Assembly: GCA_022496785.1 (NCBI GenBank) | Contig: SNAP01000001.1 | Coordinates: 470,138-534,137, forward strand | Direction of reading: 5' to 3' | Length of the DNA stretch: 64,000 nucleotides | Source: Marinilabiliaceae bacterium JC040 | GTDB taxonomy: Bacteria > Bacteroidota > Bacteroidia > Bacteroidales > Marinifilaceae | Shown here: positions 46,191-56,515 of the stretch, piece after piece | How the letters are laid out: each line of letters starts with the position of its first letter | Position numbering within the stretch: position 1 is the stretch's first letter | Notes under the pieces: model-generated | Database searches by the model: none | Told to the model about the DNA's origin: nothing | Seen by the model: only the letters and a program-made list of their open reading frames with translations | Translations under genes and position numbers: made by a program

Positions 46191-47505
46191 ACAAACCAAT
46201 AATATCATTACTCATAGTAATAAAAGGTCCAGTTGCAAGAGCTGGATTTATCTTTAGCTTCTCAAGTCCTAAAGGTATTAAAGTACCAAAAACAGAAGCG
46301 AAAATTATTACAAAGAAAAGAGCAATAATAGAAGATAATGTTAAAGCGAATGAATTAAAGAAAATAACACTAAATATTAAAAGAACTATCGAGCAAATAG
46401 AAGCTATAATAACCGATCTACCTAACTCTTTAATAATCTTTTTAAAAGTACTTTCATATCCTATAGAATTATTTGCAATAGATTGTACAACAATTGCAGA
46501 AGATTGAATACCCACATTTCCTCCCATTGCAGTAATTAAAGGAATAAAAAATGCCATCATAGGGAAAATTTGAATATCAGCTTCATGTCCTGAAATAATA
46601 AAAGCATCAAGTATACCTCCTATCAATCCAATAATAAGCCAAGGAAGTCGAGCTTTAGTCTGAACAAATATATTATCCGACATATCAACATCTTGAGAGA
46701 TACCAGAAGCTAATTGATAATCTTTTTCAGCCTCTTCCTTAATCACATCAACAATATCATCAATAGTAATACGTCCAACAATACGTCCAATAGAATCTGT
46801 TACAGGCATAGCAACAAGGTCGTATTTGTCCATAATAGATGCAACATTCCCACCTTCTTCATCAACTGTAACAGAAATAACATCAGGATTATAAATATTG
46901 CTAATTTTAGCAGAAGTAGGACTCAGAATCATTCTTTTCAGCGAAAGAGTACCTTTTAACTTCTTATCATCATCAACAACATACACATAGTAAATCTCAT
47001 CAATATCTTCAGCCTGTCTACTTAATTCTCTAAGGCAAGTCAGTACAGTCCAATTTTCATTAACAATCACCATCTCCTTGCCCATTAAACCACCGGCAGA
47101 ATCTTCATCATAATTAAGAAGATCAACAATGTCGCTAGCTTGTTCAATATCGTGGACAAAAGACAGGATTTTTAGTTGTTCATCATCAGAAAAACGACCA
47201 ATAATATCGGCAGCATCATCAGAATCCATATGCATAATGAACTTAGTGGCAATAGTTTTGAAAGGAAGAGCTTTAATAAGCATATCTCTTTCTTCATCAT
47301 CAAGTTCTGCTAATGTATCTGCTGCAATATCATGTTCTAATTGTTGAAAGATAAAGATAGCTTCATCCTTATCGAATTCTTCAACAATTTCAGCAATATC
47401 TGCTGGATGCAGTTTAGTAAGAAGATTTTTTGCTTCTACTTTATTTTTATCGTCTATATAAACTCTTAGAGTTTCAAGAAATTCTTTATTTAATTCAAAC
47501 TGCAT
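46147..47505 (-). CDS. mgtE: magnesium transporter MgtE
   Basis: 452 residues. The cytoplasmic N domain (about 1-130) has HPADIAEIVEEFDKDEA and repeated acidic motifs; two CBS domains follow (about 130-255, with ILSPTSAKISNIYNPDVISV and DLVAMPVTDSIGRIVGRIT); five membrane helices (about 280-452) carry FFIPLITAMGGNVGIQSSAI. MgtE is a Mg2+ channel closed by Mg2+ binding to its N and CBS domains. It follows rsmA by 11 bases on the same strand, so they are probably co-transcribed. Its 3' end overlaps the last unit of the 66-bp repeat. Confidence 0.95.
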   Translation of the reverse strand: MQFELNKEFLETLRVYIDDKNKVEAKNLLTKLHPADIAEIVEEFDKDEAIFIFQQLEHDIAADTLAELDDEERDMLIKALPFKTIATKFIMHMDSDDAADIIGRFSDDEQLKILSFVHDIEQASDIVDLLNYDEDSAGGLMGKEMVIVNENWTVLTCLRELSRQAEDIDEIYYVYVVDDDKKLKGTLSLKRMILSPTSAKISNIYNPDVISVTVDEEGGNVASIMDKYDLVAMPVTDSIGRIVGRITIDDIVDVIKEEAEKDYQLASGISQDVDMSDNIFVQTKARLPWLIIGLIGGILDAFIISGHEADIQIFPMMAFFIPLITAMGGNVGIQSSAIVVQSIANNSIGYESTFKKIIKELGRSVIIASICSIVLLIFSVIFFNSFALTLSSIIALFFVIIFASVFGTLIPLGLEKLKINPALATGPFITMSNDIIGLFIYLSVGRIIFSIL

Positions 47506-47516
47506 AGCTTAAATTT

Positions 47517-48296
47517 TTAAGTTTCTAATACATTTTTAATCATTTTAGCCAGTTCAATAAACTGTTCCACGCTTAGTTGTTCTGGTCTCATGGATAGATA
47601 TTCGTGATCTATTTTATTCTGGAGAAGAATAGGTTTTAAAGAATTTCTTAGAGTTTTTCTTCTTTGATTGAAACCTGTTTTCACGACATTTTTAAAGAAT
47701 TTAAAACTAATGTCAAGTTCTTTTCTATCATTTCTAGTCAATCTAATCACAGCCGATTTTACTTTGGGCGGGGGATCAAAAACATTTTCATTAACAGTTT
47801 GAATGTATTCTATTTTATAGAATGTTTGTAGAAGTACAGATAAAATACCGTAAGTCTTATTTCCATGATTAGCAGCCAATCTTTCAGCAACTTCTTTTTG
47901 AATCATACACACAACTTCAGGCACTCTATCTTTATAATCTAAAACTCTAAAGAAAATCTGAGATGAAATATTATAAGGGAAGTTTCCAATAATTGCGAAA
48001 TTGTTTTCAAAAATAGAATCAATATCCAATTTCAAGAAATCTCCATATTGAATTTGGTCAACATACTGTGGGTACTTATCGTGCAAGAAATCAATCGATT
48101 CAATGTCAATATCAAGAGCCGTAAGTTTTATATCTGTTCTTGGAAGAAGATATTGAGTGAGAACACCCATTCCAGGACCAATTTCAAGAACATCAGAGAA
48201 ATCACCTTCAATAAGACTATCACAAATATTTTTAGCAATATTTAAATCCTTAAGAAAATGTTGCCCTAAACTTTTTTTAGCTGTTACTTTACCCAT
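47517..48296 (-). CDS. rsmA: 16S rRNA (adenine-1518/1519 N6)-dimethyltransferase
   Basis: 259 residues. It dimethylates A1518 and A1519 in helix 45 of 16S rRNA late in 30S assembly. KKSLGQHFLKDLNIAKNI, VLEIGPGMGVLTQYLL (S-adenosylmethionine motif I) and the catalytic IIGNFPYNISSQI (motif IV) are intact. The C-terminal FNQRRKTLRNSL is also typical. First gene of a two-gene unit with mgtE. Confidence 0.96.
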   Translation of the reverse strand: MGKVTAKKSLGQHFLKDLNIAKNICDSLIEGDFSDVLEIGPGMGVLTQYLLPRTDIKLTALDIDIESIDFLHDKYPQYVDQIQYGDFLKLDIDSIFENNFAIIGNFPYNISSQIFFRVLDYKDRVPEVVCMIQKEVAERLAANHGNKTYGILSVLLQTFYKIEYIQTVNENVFDPPPKVKSAVIRLTRNDRKELDISFKFFKNVVKTGFNQRRKTLRNSLKPILLQNKIDHEYLSMRPEQLSVEQFIELAKMIKNVLET

Positions 48297-48444
48297 ACGA
48301 AAAAATGTATTTATTTTTAAAGATACATAAAAGATTGAGTATATTTACCGAAAATTCGGTCTATATTTTACTCTTACACACGGCAAAGAAAAGAAAAAAT
48401 ATAGATATCTTTATTATAATTATTAATGTAAAAACGAAAAACTT

Positions 48445-49437
48445 GTGAAGACGCTTAAAACGATTACAAAATTCTCGATATTTCTGTGCATATCCTTATT
48501 ATTATTTTTTCTTGTATACAGGGGACAAGATATTGAGAAATTAAAATTGATTTTAAAGACAGAGGTAAATTATTGGTGGGTAGTTTTTAGTTTATTTTTA
48601 GGTTTATTAAGTCATATCAGTAGAACAATACGTTGGAATATATTATTAGAGAGAACAGATGGACATGTAAGTTTTAAGAATGCTTTTCTAGCAGTTATGA
48701 TAGGATATTTTGCAAATTTAGCTTTGCCTAGAATGGGTGAATTTACAAGATGTGGAATTATCAGTAAATATGAGGGGAAATCTTTCCCAAAAGTATTAGG
48801 AACAGTCGTTCTAGAAAGAGCAATTGATATGTTAATGTTCTTAATACTATTACTAATTGTAGTAGTAAGTCAGTTCCATATAGTAGTAGAATTACTAAAC
48901 AAGAATCCCGAAATAAAAGATGCAATATACAGTTTCTTATCAGCTTGGTACACAATAGCAATTTTTGTGTTTGTAGTATCAATGTTATACATTTTCAGAA
49001 AGAAAATTAAACAATTAAAGTTCTACAAAAAGATATCACATATCTTAAAAGATATATCAGATGGATTCAAATCTTTAAAAAGATTAGACAATAAACTTCC
49101 ATTTATTTTACACACATTAGCCATATGGGTACTATACTACCTAATGTTATATGTTGTGTTCTTTGCATTCGATTTTACATCTCATCTATCACCATTGGTT
49201 GGTTTAGCTGTTTTTGCTCTATCTACAATAGGGATGGTATTGCCAATACAAGGAGGAATAGGAGCATGGCATTTTGTAGTAATATCAAGTTTAATGATAT
49301 ATCTACCTAATGTAGATAATATAAGCACATTATCAAGAGCCTTTGCATTTTTAGCACATTCATCAATGAATTTAATGATAGTTCTAGTAGGGGTATTAGC
49401 AATGATAGCCTTACCTCTTTTAAATAGGAAAAAGTGA
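48445..49437 (+). CDS. YbhN/UPF0104-family integral membrane protein (lysylphosphatidylglycerol synthase-like TM region)
   Basis: 330 residues with about eight membrane helices, starting at GTG 48445. Family signs are SHISRTIRWNILLE, AVMIGYFANLALPRMGEFTR (about 88-107) and, near the C terminus, LPIQGGIGAWHFVV. These proteins share the transmembrane part of MprF without its synthase domain; some relatives move lipids or lipid-linked compounds. It lacks the catalytic part, so substrate is unknown. The next gene starts one base after its stop, which suggests linked function. Confidence 0.85.
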   Translation: MKTLKTITKFSIFLCISLLLFFLVYRGQDIEKLKLILKTEVNYWWVVFSLFLGLLSHISRTIRWNILLERTDGHVSFKNAFLAVMIGYFANLALPRMGEFTRCGIISKYEGKSFPKVLGTVVLERAIDMLMFLILLLIVVVSQFHIVVELLNKNPEIKDAIYSFLSAWYTIAIFVFVVSMLYIFRKKIKQLKFYKKISHILKDISDGFKSLKRLDNKLPFILHTLAIWVLYYLMLYVVFFAFDFTSHLSPLVGLAVFALSTIGMVLPIQGGIGAWHFVVISSLMIYLPNVDNISTLSRAFAFLAHSSMNLMIVLVGVLAMIALPLLNRKK

Positions 49438-49438
49438 C

Positions 49439-50614
49439 ATGAGTAAATATTCTATATATGAAATAATAACATCGGAAGACGTAAAAGAATTCTTATTACT
49501 GCCTGTTAGACTATATAAGGAATCTAAAAAATGGGTTCGTCCTTTAGATGAACATATAGAGAATATATTTGACAGAAGTAAGAATCATCTTTTTGAAAAT
49601 GGAGAAGCAATACGCTATTTACTAAAAGATGAAAAAGGTGAAACCATTGGAAGAATAGCAGCTTTTATCGATTACAGTACATGCAATAGTACAGGAATAA
49701 AAGTTGGAGGTATAGGATTTTTTGAATGTATAGATAATTATCAAGCGGCAGAAGTATTATTCAATGCTGCAAAGCAATGGTTAAAAGATAGAAAGATGGA
49801 AGCCCTAGATGGACCTATAAATTTTGGTCCTAGAAACGAAAACTGGGGATTATTAGTTGATGGAGACTATACCCCAAATTTTGGGATGCCATATAATCAT
49901 TTCTATTATAGAGGATTCTTTGAGAGATATGGATTTAAAACATATTTTAAGCAATACACATACAGAACATTCTTTTTAGAATCTAATTTAAACAAGCTTA
50001 TAGTTTGGAAAGCAGAAAGACTGCTTAAAAATCCATCTTATACAGTAAAGATGTATTCTGAAATTCCCAAAGAAAATGTAATCAACGATTTTGTAGATAT
50101 ATACAATAAAGCTTGGGTAGGAGACATTCCTGGGGTAGAGGCAATAGGTAAAAGAGATGGTGAAATGTTGTATGCACAATTGAGTGCTATACTCGATCCT
50201 CAATTAATGTATTTTGCATATTATAACGATCAACCTATAGGTTTCTTTATAATGATACCAGATTTAAATAATATTATAAAAAGATTAGGAGGAAAATTTA
50301 ATTTAATATCAAAAATTAAATATCAGATATATAAGAAGATATACCCAACAAAGAAAGCCTTAGGACAGATATTTGGTGTGATACCAGAATTTCAATCAAG
50401 GGGAGTAGATGCTGCATTAATCTATAGTTTCTGCAAAAAAGGTTTAAACAAGAACTTTCCTTATAATGAATTAGAGATGAATTGGATAGGAGATTTTAAT
50501 CCTAGAATGATGCATATGATGGAGTATATAGGAGCAGAAAAGTATAAAACTCATATCACATATAGATTGATGATAGATTCTACAAAAGATTTTGAACCTT
50601 GTCCCACTACATAA
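49439..50614 (+). CDS. GNAT-fold protein of the YghO-like type
   Basis: 391 residues, soluble. The start SIYEIITSEDVKEFLLLPVRLYK-type lead, then FIDYSTCNSTGIKVGGIGFFEC and LDGPINFGPRNENWGLLVDG, and near the end GQIFGVIPEFQSRGVDAALI, which resembles the acyl-CoA-binding turn of GNAT acetyltransferases. I recognise it as a widespread Bacteroidota family related to E. coli YghO, with no proven substrate. It is coupled to the upstream membrane protein (1-base gap), so the pair may modify and move an envelope compound; this is inference. Confidence 0.75.
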   Translation: MSKYSIYEIITSEDVKEFLLLPVRLYKESKKWVRPLDEHIENIFDRSKNHLFENGEAIRYLLKDEKGETIGRIAAFIDYSTCNSTGIKVGGIGFFECIDNYQAAEVLFNAAKQWLKDRKMEALDGPINFGPRNENWGLLVDGDYTPNFGMPYNHFYYRGFFERYGFKTYFKQYTYRTFFLESNLNKLIVWKAERLLKNPSYTVKMYSEIPKENVINDFVDIYNKAWVGDIPGVEAIGKRDGEMLYAQLSAILDPQLMYFAYYNDQPIGFFIMIPDLNNIIKRLGGKFNLISKIKYQIYKKIYPTKKALGQIFGVIPEFQSRGVDAALIYSFCKKGLNKNFPYNELEMNWIGDFNPRMMHMMEYIGAEKYKTHITYRLMIDSTKDFEPCPTT

Positions 50615-50620
50615 AATAAA

Positions 50621-50650
50621 CGCCATTACTAAAGAATATTAATAATGGCG
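50621..50650. terminator. hairpin between the convergent YghO-like gene and recQ
   Basis: An 8-bp perfect stem (CGCCATTA at 50621-50628 with TAATGGCG at 50643-50650). No clear T run on either side; position between convergent stops supports a terminator role. Confidence 0.6.
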
Positions 50651-50665
50651 CATCTTATAAATATT

Positions 50666-52840
50666 TTAGTTTCCATAATCAGAATGAAATTGCAATCTCA
50701 GTAATCTTAATTCTTCTTCAGAATAATCACCTTCAAATTCTTCATAAGCTTCAGAAATATTATCTGAATCTGCTTCTTGGAAATAATCGTAAATTTCATC
50801 TTGCTGTTCTTCGTCCAGAACATTATCTATATGGTAGTGAACATCAAGTTTAGTACCTGAAAACACAATAGCTTCCATTTCCTTAACAAGTCTACCATCA
50901 TCCATTCCAAGAGAAAGAGCTAAATCTTTAAGATTCATTTTAAGATCGATATGTTGAATAATCTGAACCTTAAACTTAGATTTATTAGCAATAGTCTTAA
51001 GAACAAAATCTTTAGGTTTCTCAATATCGTTCTCTTCCACGTATTTATTAATAAGATCTATAAAATCTTTACCAAATCTTTTAGCCTTACCTTTACCCAC
51101 ACCTTGCATTTCTGCTAATTCTTCAATAGTAGTAGGGTAATTAGACGACATATCCTCTAAAGAAGGATCTTGGAAGATAACGAAAGGAGGTATATTTAAA
51201 CTTTTTGAAATCTTTTTTCTTTGATTCTTTAAAAGCTTAAATAAAGTCTCATCTAAAACAGCAGTCTTAGAATTAGAAATCTCAATATCGTCACATTCTT
51301 CAAAATTGTGATCATCAGTAATTAAGAAAGTTTCAGGATTATTAATAAAATCTTTACCCGCCTGAGTAATTTTAATAATACCATATTGCTCAATATCTTT
51401 TCTAATATATCCCTTTATAAGTGCTCTTCTGAAAATCATATTCCAGAAATGCTCATCCTTTTCCTTACCAATACCAAATTCTTTAATAGTATCGTGTTTA
51501 TACGATTTAACCTGAGCAGACGACTTACCTGTAAGCACATCAACTAAATGGTCTGTTTTAAATTTCTCTTTAGTAGTAAGAATAAGATTTAAGGCTGTTA
51601 ATAGAAAAGATTGACCTTCAAATTCCTTCTTAGGGTGAAGACAATTATCGCAATGTCCACAATTTTCAGTATTGTAATTCTCACCAAAATAGTGAAGAAG
51701 AACCGTTCTTCTACATAAAGAAGTCTCGGCATACGAAACCGTTTCAAGAAGAAGTTGTTTACCAATTTCTTGTTCAGCAACAGGCTTACCTTGCATAAAC
51801 TTCTCAAGTTTCTGAATATCCTTATAGCTATAGAAAGTTAAGCAATGTCCTTCACCTCCATCTCTACCAGCACGGCCAGTTTCTTGGTAGTAACCTTCAA
51901 GACTTTTAGGTATATCGTAGTGAATAACAAAACGTACATCAGGTTTGTCAATACCCATACCAAAAGCAATGGTAGCCACAATAACATCTACATCTTCCAT
52001 CAAGAACATATCTTGATTTTTAGATCTAGTGTGAGCATCCATACCAGCATGGTAGGCCATTGCATTAATGCCATTAACTTGAAGAATAGATGCTAACTCT
52101 TCAACTTTCTTACGACTTAAGCAATAAATAATACCTGATTTACCTGGACGTTCTTTAATGAACTTTATAATTTCTTTATTAGTATTAATTTTGGGTTTCA
52201 CTTCGTAGTATAAATTACTTCTGTTGAAAGAAGATTTATACAGAGTGGCATCAAGCATTCCAAGGTTCTTTTGAATATCGTGTTGAACTTTTGGAGTTGC
52301 AGTTGCAGTAAGAGCAATAATAGGAGCTTTACCAATCACTTCAACAATAGGCTTGATTCTTCTATATTCAGGACGGAAATCGTGTCCCCACTCAGAGATA
52401 CAATGAGCTTCGTCCACAGCATAGAAAGAAATTTTAATTGATTTAAGAAATTCGATATTACTTTCTTTAGTAAGAGATTCTGGAGCAACGTATAGTAATT
52501 TCGTTTTTCCGTTAGTAACATCTTGTTTAACCCTAGTAGTTTCAGATTTAGTTAATGATGAATTCAAGAAGTGAGCAATACTGTCATCTTGATTAAACGC
52601 TCTAATTGCATCAACCTGATTTTTCATTAATGCAATAAGAGGAGAAATAACAATAGCAGTCCCTTCAAGAGTAATCGCAGGAAGTTGATAGCACAAAGAT
52701 TTTCCGCCACCAGTTGGCATAAGTACAAAAGTATCGTGCCCACTCATGAGATTCTCAATAATATCCAATTGATTTCCTTTGAACTGACTAAATCCAAAGT
52801 AATCTTTCAAATTTTTTAATATTAAATCTTTTTGTATCAT
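50666..52840 (-). CDS. recQ: ATP-dependent DNA helicase RecQ
   Basis: 724 residues. Helicase core: Walker A PTGGGKS (42-48), AVDEAHCISEWGHDFRPEYR, ALTATATPKV and QETGRAGRDGGEG. The zinc-binding RecQ-C region has CRRTVLLHYFGE then CGHCDNC. A winged helix follows, and an HRDC domain is near 530-600 (with QGVGKGKAKRFGKDF). A C-terminal extension (about 620-724) ends in acidic residues and is usual for this phylum. RecQ unwinds 3'-5' and acts in recombination and fork repair. Single gene on the minus strand. Confidence 0.96.
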   Translation of the reverse strand: MIQKDLILKNLKDYFGFSQFKGNQLDIIENLMSGHDTFVLMPTGGGKSLCYQLPAITLEGTAIVISPLIALMKNQVDAIRAFNQDDSIAHFLNSSLTKSETTRVKQDVTNGKTKLLYVAPESLTKESNIEFLKSIKISFYAVDEAHCISEWGHDFRPEYRRIKPIVEVIGKAPIIALTATATPKVQHDIQKNLGMLDATLYKSSFNRSNLYYEVKPKINTNKEIIKFIKERPGKSGIIYCLSRKKVEELASILQVNGINAMAYHAGMDAHTRSKNQDMFLMEDVDVIVATIAFGMGIDKPDVRFVIHYDIPKSLEGYYQETGRAGRDGGEGHCLTFYSYKDIQKLEKFMQGKPVAEQEIGKQLLLETVSYAETSLCRRTVLLHYFGENYNTENCGHCDNCLHPKKEFEGQSFLLTALNLILTTKEKFKTDHLVDVLTGKSSAQVKSYKHDTIKEFGIGKEKDEHFWNMIFRRALIKGYIRKDIEQYGIIKITQAGKDFINNPETFLITDDHNFEECDDIEISNSKTAVLDETLFKLLKNQRKKISKSLNIPPFVIFQDPSLEDMSSNYPTTIEELAEMQGVGKGKAKRFGKDFIDLINKYVEENDIEKPKDFVLKTIANKSKFKVQIIQHIDLKMNLKDLALSLGMDDGRLVKEMEAIVFSGTKLDVHYHIDNVLDEEQQDEIYDYFQEADSDNISEAYEEFEGDYSEEELRLLRLQFHSDYGN

Positions 52841-53078
52841 AATAATGTAATTCCTAAATTATAAGTGAAGTTATATCTTTGAAATGGAAATCTAAAATAT
52901 TCATTAAGAGAAATTGCCAAATAGTGTAAATAATTACCATTTTAAGACACAAAGTCATAATTCAATAGAATTAAATTTAGTTAAAAGACTTAATAAATCC
53001 AAGTAAGTAATAAATTGGTATAAGTTTTTTTAATTACTTTTATGGCATAAAAGAGTAAAAATTAATATTGGTATTGAT

Positions 53079-54056
53079 ATGACTGATACAAAGAAAGTAG
53101 ATATAAAAGGCTTAGCTAAATCTACTATATTGGAAGAAGCTAAAGCTATAGAGAAGATGGCAAGCTATATAGATGATGATTTTGTTGCAGTAGTAGAAAT
53201 GTTGTATAAGTCAGAGGGCAGATTAATTGTAACAGGAATAGGAAAGAGTGCGAATATAGCTAATAAAATAGTGGCAACTATGAATTCAACAGGAACGCCA
53301 GCTATATTTATGCATGCTGCTGATGCTGTACATGGCGACTTGGGGAATATACAAACCAATGATATTATTCTATGTATTTCGAAAAGTGGAAACACACCAG
53401 AAATAAAAGTACTTTTACCTCTTATAAAGAATATGGGAAATAAAGTAGTAGGTATGGTATCTAATACCGACTCATATTTAGGAATACATTCCGACTATAT
53501 ATTAAAGGCAAAAGTAGATAGAGAGGCATGTCCTAACAATTTAGCACCAACAAACAGTACAACAGCTCAATTAGTAATGGGAGATGCACTAGCAGTTTGT
53601 TTAATACAAATGCGACATTTCTCAAGTAGAGATTTTGCAAAATACCATCCAGGAGGTTCATTAGGAAAGAGATTATATACAAGAGTAGACGATGTATACC
53701 AAGGAGAGAATCCACCAAAAGTATTTTCAGATACAAGTATAGAAGATTTAATAATAGCTATTTCTGAAGGAAGAATGGGAGCCGTAGCAGTTGTTAATAA
53801 AGATAATCTTTTAGAAGGTATAATCACAGATGGCGATTTAAGAAGAATGATGCAAAAGAACAGTGATTTTTCACTATTAAGAGCCAAAGATATAATGTGT
53901 GTAGGGCCTAAAACGATACAAAAAGGAGAATTAGCGTTTAGAGCTTTTCAAGAAATGGAAGCTAACAGTATCACTCAATTGGTAGTTGTTGACGATGCTA
54001 ATAGATATATAGGAATGATCCACTTACATGATATATTAAAAGAAGGAGTTGTATAA
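53079..54056 (+). CDS. kdsD: arabinose-5-phosphate isomerase (SIS plus two CBS domains)
   Basis: 325 residues. It interconverts ribulose 5-phosphate and arabinose 5-phosphate, the entry to KDO for lipopolysaccharide. SIS domain (about 35-175) with [31 protein letters not shown] and [19 protein letters not shown]; two CBS domains (about 205-325). A promoter candidate, TTG (53015-53017), 17 bases, TACTTTTA (53035-53042), lies upstream. lptB follows after 2 bases, linking KDO synthesis with lipopolysaccharide export. Confidence 0.93.
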   Translation: MTDTKKVDIKGLAKSTILEEAKAIEKMASYIDDDFVAVVEMLYKSEGRLIVTGIGKSANIANKIVATMNSTGTPAIFMHAADAVHGDLGNIQTNDIILCISKSGNTPEIKVLLPLIKNMGNKVVGMVSNTDSYLGIHSDYILKAKVDREACPNNLAPTNSTTAQLVMGDALAVCLIQMRHFSSRDFAKYHPGGSLGKRLYTRVDDVYQGENPPKVFSDTSIEDLIIAISEGRMGAVAVVNKDNLLEGIITDGDLRRMMQKNSDFSLLRAKDIMCVGPKTIQKGELAFRAFQEMEANSITQLVVVDDANRYIGMIHLHDILKEGVV

Positions 54057-54058
54057 TT

Positions 54059-54790
54059 ATGAAGTTAAGAGCAGAAAATATAATAAAGAAATACAAAAGT
54101 AGGACTGTAGTAAAAGGAGTCTCTTTTGAAGTAGAGCAGGGAGAGATTGTTGGACTATTAGGGCCTAATGGTGCTGGAAAAACAACATCTTTTTATATGA
54201 CAGTAGGACTAATAACTCCTAATGGAGGTAAAATCTTTTTAGACACAAAAGAGATAACAGACCTACCAGTATACAAAAGAGCTCAATTAGGAGTAGGTTA
54301 TTTAGCTCAAGAAGCATCTGTTTTTAGAACATTATCTATAGAAGATAATATAAAAGCAGTATTAGAAATGACAAACTTCTCTAAAGAATATCAGAAAGAG
54401 CGATTAGAAGAGATGATAAGTGAATTTGGACTTCAGAAGATAAGAAAGAGTAAAGGAATTCAATTGTCGGGAGGAGAGAGAAGACGAACAGAGATAGCAA
54501 GAGCCCTAGCAATTAATCCGAAATTCGTATTATTAGATGAACCATTTGCAGGAGTAGACCCAATTGCGGTAGAAGATATTCAAACAATAGTATGTAAATT
54601 GAAAGAAAAAAACATAGGAATATTAATCACAGACCACAATGTTCAAGAAACTTTATCAATTACAGACAGGGCATATCTACTTTTTGAAGGATCTATATTA
54701 AAATCGGGAACTGCAGAAGAATTGGCGCAAGATCCTGACGTTCGGAGAGTTTACCTAGGTAAGAACTTTGAGTTGAGAAAAAAGAAGTAA
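54059..54790 (+). CDS. lptB: lipopolysaccharide export ATPase LptB
   Basis: 243 residues. Walker [10 protein letters not shown] (35-43), Q-loop [12 protein letters not shown], signature [15 protein letters not shown], Walker [14 protein letters not shown] and switch His in ITDHNVQE. The run [15 protein letters not shown] is the LptB type. It drives lipopolysaccharide extraction from the inner membrane with LptF, LptG and LptC, which are not in the window. It is translated just after kdsD. Confidence 0.94.
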   Translation: MKLRAENIIKKYKSRTVVKGVSFEVEQGEIVGLLGPNGAGKTTSFYMTVGLITPNGGKIFLDTKEITDLPVYKRAQLGVGYLAQEASVFRTLSIEDNIKAVLEMTNFSKEYQKERLEEMISEFGLQKIRKSKGIQLSGGERRRTEIARALAINPKFVLLDEPFAGVDPIAVEDIQTIVCKLKEKNIGILITDHNVQETLSITDRAYLLFEGSILKSGTAEELAQDPDVRRVYLGKNFELRKKK

Positions 54791-54817
54791 TTTTTTTCAA
54801 AAAAAAGTCCAAAAAAG

Positions 54818-54849
54818 TTTGGAGAGAAAATAAAACCGTCCTATATTTG
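54818..54849 (+). promoter_or_regulatory. promoter of tRNA-Leu
   Basis: TTTG (54818-54821), 20 bases, TATATTTG (54842-54849); the tRNA starts 20 bases on. Confidence 0.72.
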
Positions 54850-54869
54850 CAACGTCAAAAAGAAACAGA

Positions 54870-54954
54870 GCGGATGTGGCGAAATTGGTAGACGCGCTAG
54901 ACTTAGGATCTAGTGTCGCAAGACGTATGGGTTCGATTCCCTTCATCCGCACCA
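54870..54954 (+). tRNA. tRNA-Leu (anticodon TAG)
   Basis: 85 bases including encoded CCA. Acceptor stem GCGGATG/CATCCGC, anticodon stem CTAGA/TCTAG around the loop CTTAGGA giving TAG, and a long variable arm (TGTCGCAAGACGT) as expected for leucine tRNA. T arm GGGTTCGATTCCC. CCA is encoded, unlike the two tRNA-Glu genes. Confidence 0.93.
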
Positions 54955-54968
54955 ATTAGCGAATATAG

Positions 54969-55007
54969 AATGACCGTCCGAGCATAGCTGAGGCGGTCAT
55001 TTTTTTG
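54969..55007 (+). terminator. terminator of tRNA-Leu
   Basis: An 8-bp stem (AATGACCG at 54969-54976 with CGGTCATT at 54994-55001), extended inward by a wobble and a C-G pair, then a run of seven or more T. Confidence 0.85.
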
Positions 55008-55061
55008 TATAACAGAAAATTTGGAAATTAAGGTATTGTACCATTTAATAAATTAACAGAG

Positions 55062-56417
55062 ATGAATATTACAAAAACCGATGTAGACGAGTTGAATGCA
55101 GTTCTTAAGCTAGATATTGTTAAGAGCGATTACGAGCAGAAAGTAATTGATGCTTTAAAAAACTACAGAAAGAAAGCGAAGATTGATGGTTTCCGTCCTG
55201 GTAAAGTTCCTATGGGAATGATCAAAAAGATGTACTATACTGGTGTGTTAGTTGAAGAAATAAACAAGATTATTTCAGAAGAGCTACACAAATTCATTTT
55301 TGATAATAAAATTAAAGTTCTAGGAGAGCCATTACCAAAAGAAGAGCAAGAATCAATCGATTTTGAAAACGATGAAGATTTTACTTTTGCTTACGATATA
55401 GCAATATCTCCAGAATTTGAAGTTAAGATGTCTAAAAGAGATAAATTAAATTTCTACAAGATACAAGCTTCAGAAGAAATGATAAACAACAGAGTAGATC
55501 AAATTACACGTATGTATGGATCTAACGAAGTTGTAACTTCAGTAGAGAAAAACAATGAAATGCTAAAAGGAGCCATGACTCAAGTAGACGAGAATGGTGA
55601 AGTAGTATCAGAAGGAATATCTAATGATAATACAGCAATTTCATTAGAATATATGAAAGATGAAGATTCATTAAAGAAATTTGAAGGAGCTAAAATAGGT
55701 GATGCAATAGTATTCGAACCTAAGAAAGCATATCCAAATGAATCTGATTTTGCAGCAATGTTAGGAATAACAAAAGAAGAAGCTGAATTAGTATCAGGAA
55801 ATTTCAAATTCGAAATTGCAGAGATAAATAGATTTTATCCAGCAGAAATGAACGAAGAATTATTCGAGAAAGTTTACAAAGATGGTGAAGTAAAAACAGA
55901 AGAAGAATTCAAAGCAAAAATTGTATCTGAATTAGAAGATCAATTATTGAACGATTCAAACTACAAATTTGCTATCGATGTAAAAGATAAATTCGTTAAG
56001 AAATGTAATCTAACATTACCAGATGCATTCCTTAAGAGATGGATATTAGCTTCAAACAGAGATAACAATGTTACAGCTGAGCAAATAGAGAAAGAATATC
56101 CTAACTATTCAGACGATATCAAATGGCAATTAATAAGATCACAAATCATAGAAGATAACGATCTTAAAGTTGAAGAAGAAGATATCATGGAAACAGCAAA
56201 AGATTTTGCAAGAATGCAAATGAGACAATACGGTATTGCTAACATTCCAGACGAGCATTTAGAAGGATTTGCAAAACAAATCATGACAAATGAGAAAGAA
56301 AGAAAAGGAATTGAGGAGAAAGCAGTTGAGATGAAGATCATCAACCACGTGAAAGAAGCAATCAAGCTAGAAGACAAAGAAGTTACAGTAGAAGAGTTCA
56401 ACAAACTTTTTGAATAG
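55062..56417 (+). CDS. tig: trigger factor
   Basis: 451 residues. This chaperone binds L23 at the tunnel exit. The ribosome-binding tail is at about 30-55 with KAKIDGFRPGKVPMGMI. The middle peptidyl-prolyl isomerase-like domain (about 150-240) is poorly conserved and may be inactive, as in other Bacteroidota. The long helical C-terminal arms run from about 265 to the end, with acidic, lysine-rich helices. Own terminator downstream. Confidence 0.92.
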   Translation: MNITKTDVDELNAVLKLDIVKSDYEQKVIDALKNYRKKAKIDGFRPGKVPMGMIKKMYYTGVLVEEINKIISEELHKFIFDNKIKVLGEPLPKEEQESIDFENDEDFTFAYDIAISPEFEVKMSKRDKLNFYKIQASEEMINNRVDQITRMYGSNEVVTSVEKNNEMLKGAMTQVDENGEVVSEGISNDNTAISLEYMKDEDSLKKFEGAKIGDAIVFEPKKAYPNESDFAAMLGITKEEAELVSGNFKFEIAEINRFYPAEMNEELFEKVYKDGEVKTEEEFKAKIVSELEDQLLNDSNYKFAIDVKDKFVKKCNLTLPDAFLKRWILASNRDNNVTAEQIEKEYPNYSDDIKWQLIRSQIIEDNDLKVEEEDIMETAKDFARMQMRQYGIANIPDEHLEGFAKQIMTNEKERKGIEEKAVEMKIINHVKEAIKLEDKEVTVEEFNKLFE

Positions 56418-56443
56418 TAACATACAAGAAATAAGTTTAAAAT

Positions 56444-56476
56444 AGAGGATATCCGTTAAGGATATCCTCTGTTTTT
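56444..56476 (+). terminator. terminator of tig
   Basis: An 11-bp perfect stem (AGAGGATATCC at 56444-56454 with GGATATCCTCT at 56460-56470), loop GTTAA, then a T run. Confidence 0.9.
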
Positions 56477-56515
56477 GTTATGTAATAGATTATTTTATTA
56501 TTTTAGCACCTAAGT

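Noticed and set aside
45919..46257. 112-residue frame over the ribF hairpin and 66-bp repeats
   Set aside because: It begins inside the terminator stem, repeats only because the DNA repeats in multiples of three, and ends antisense to mgtE.
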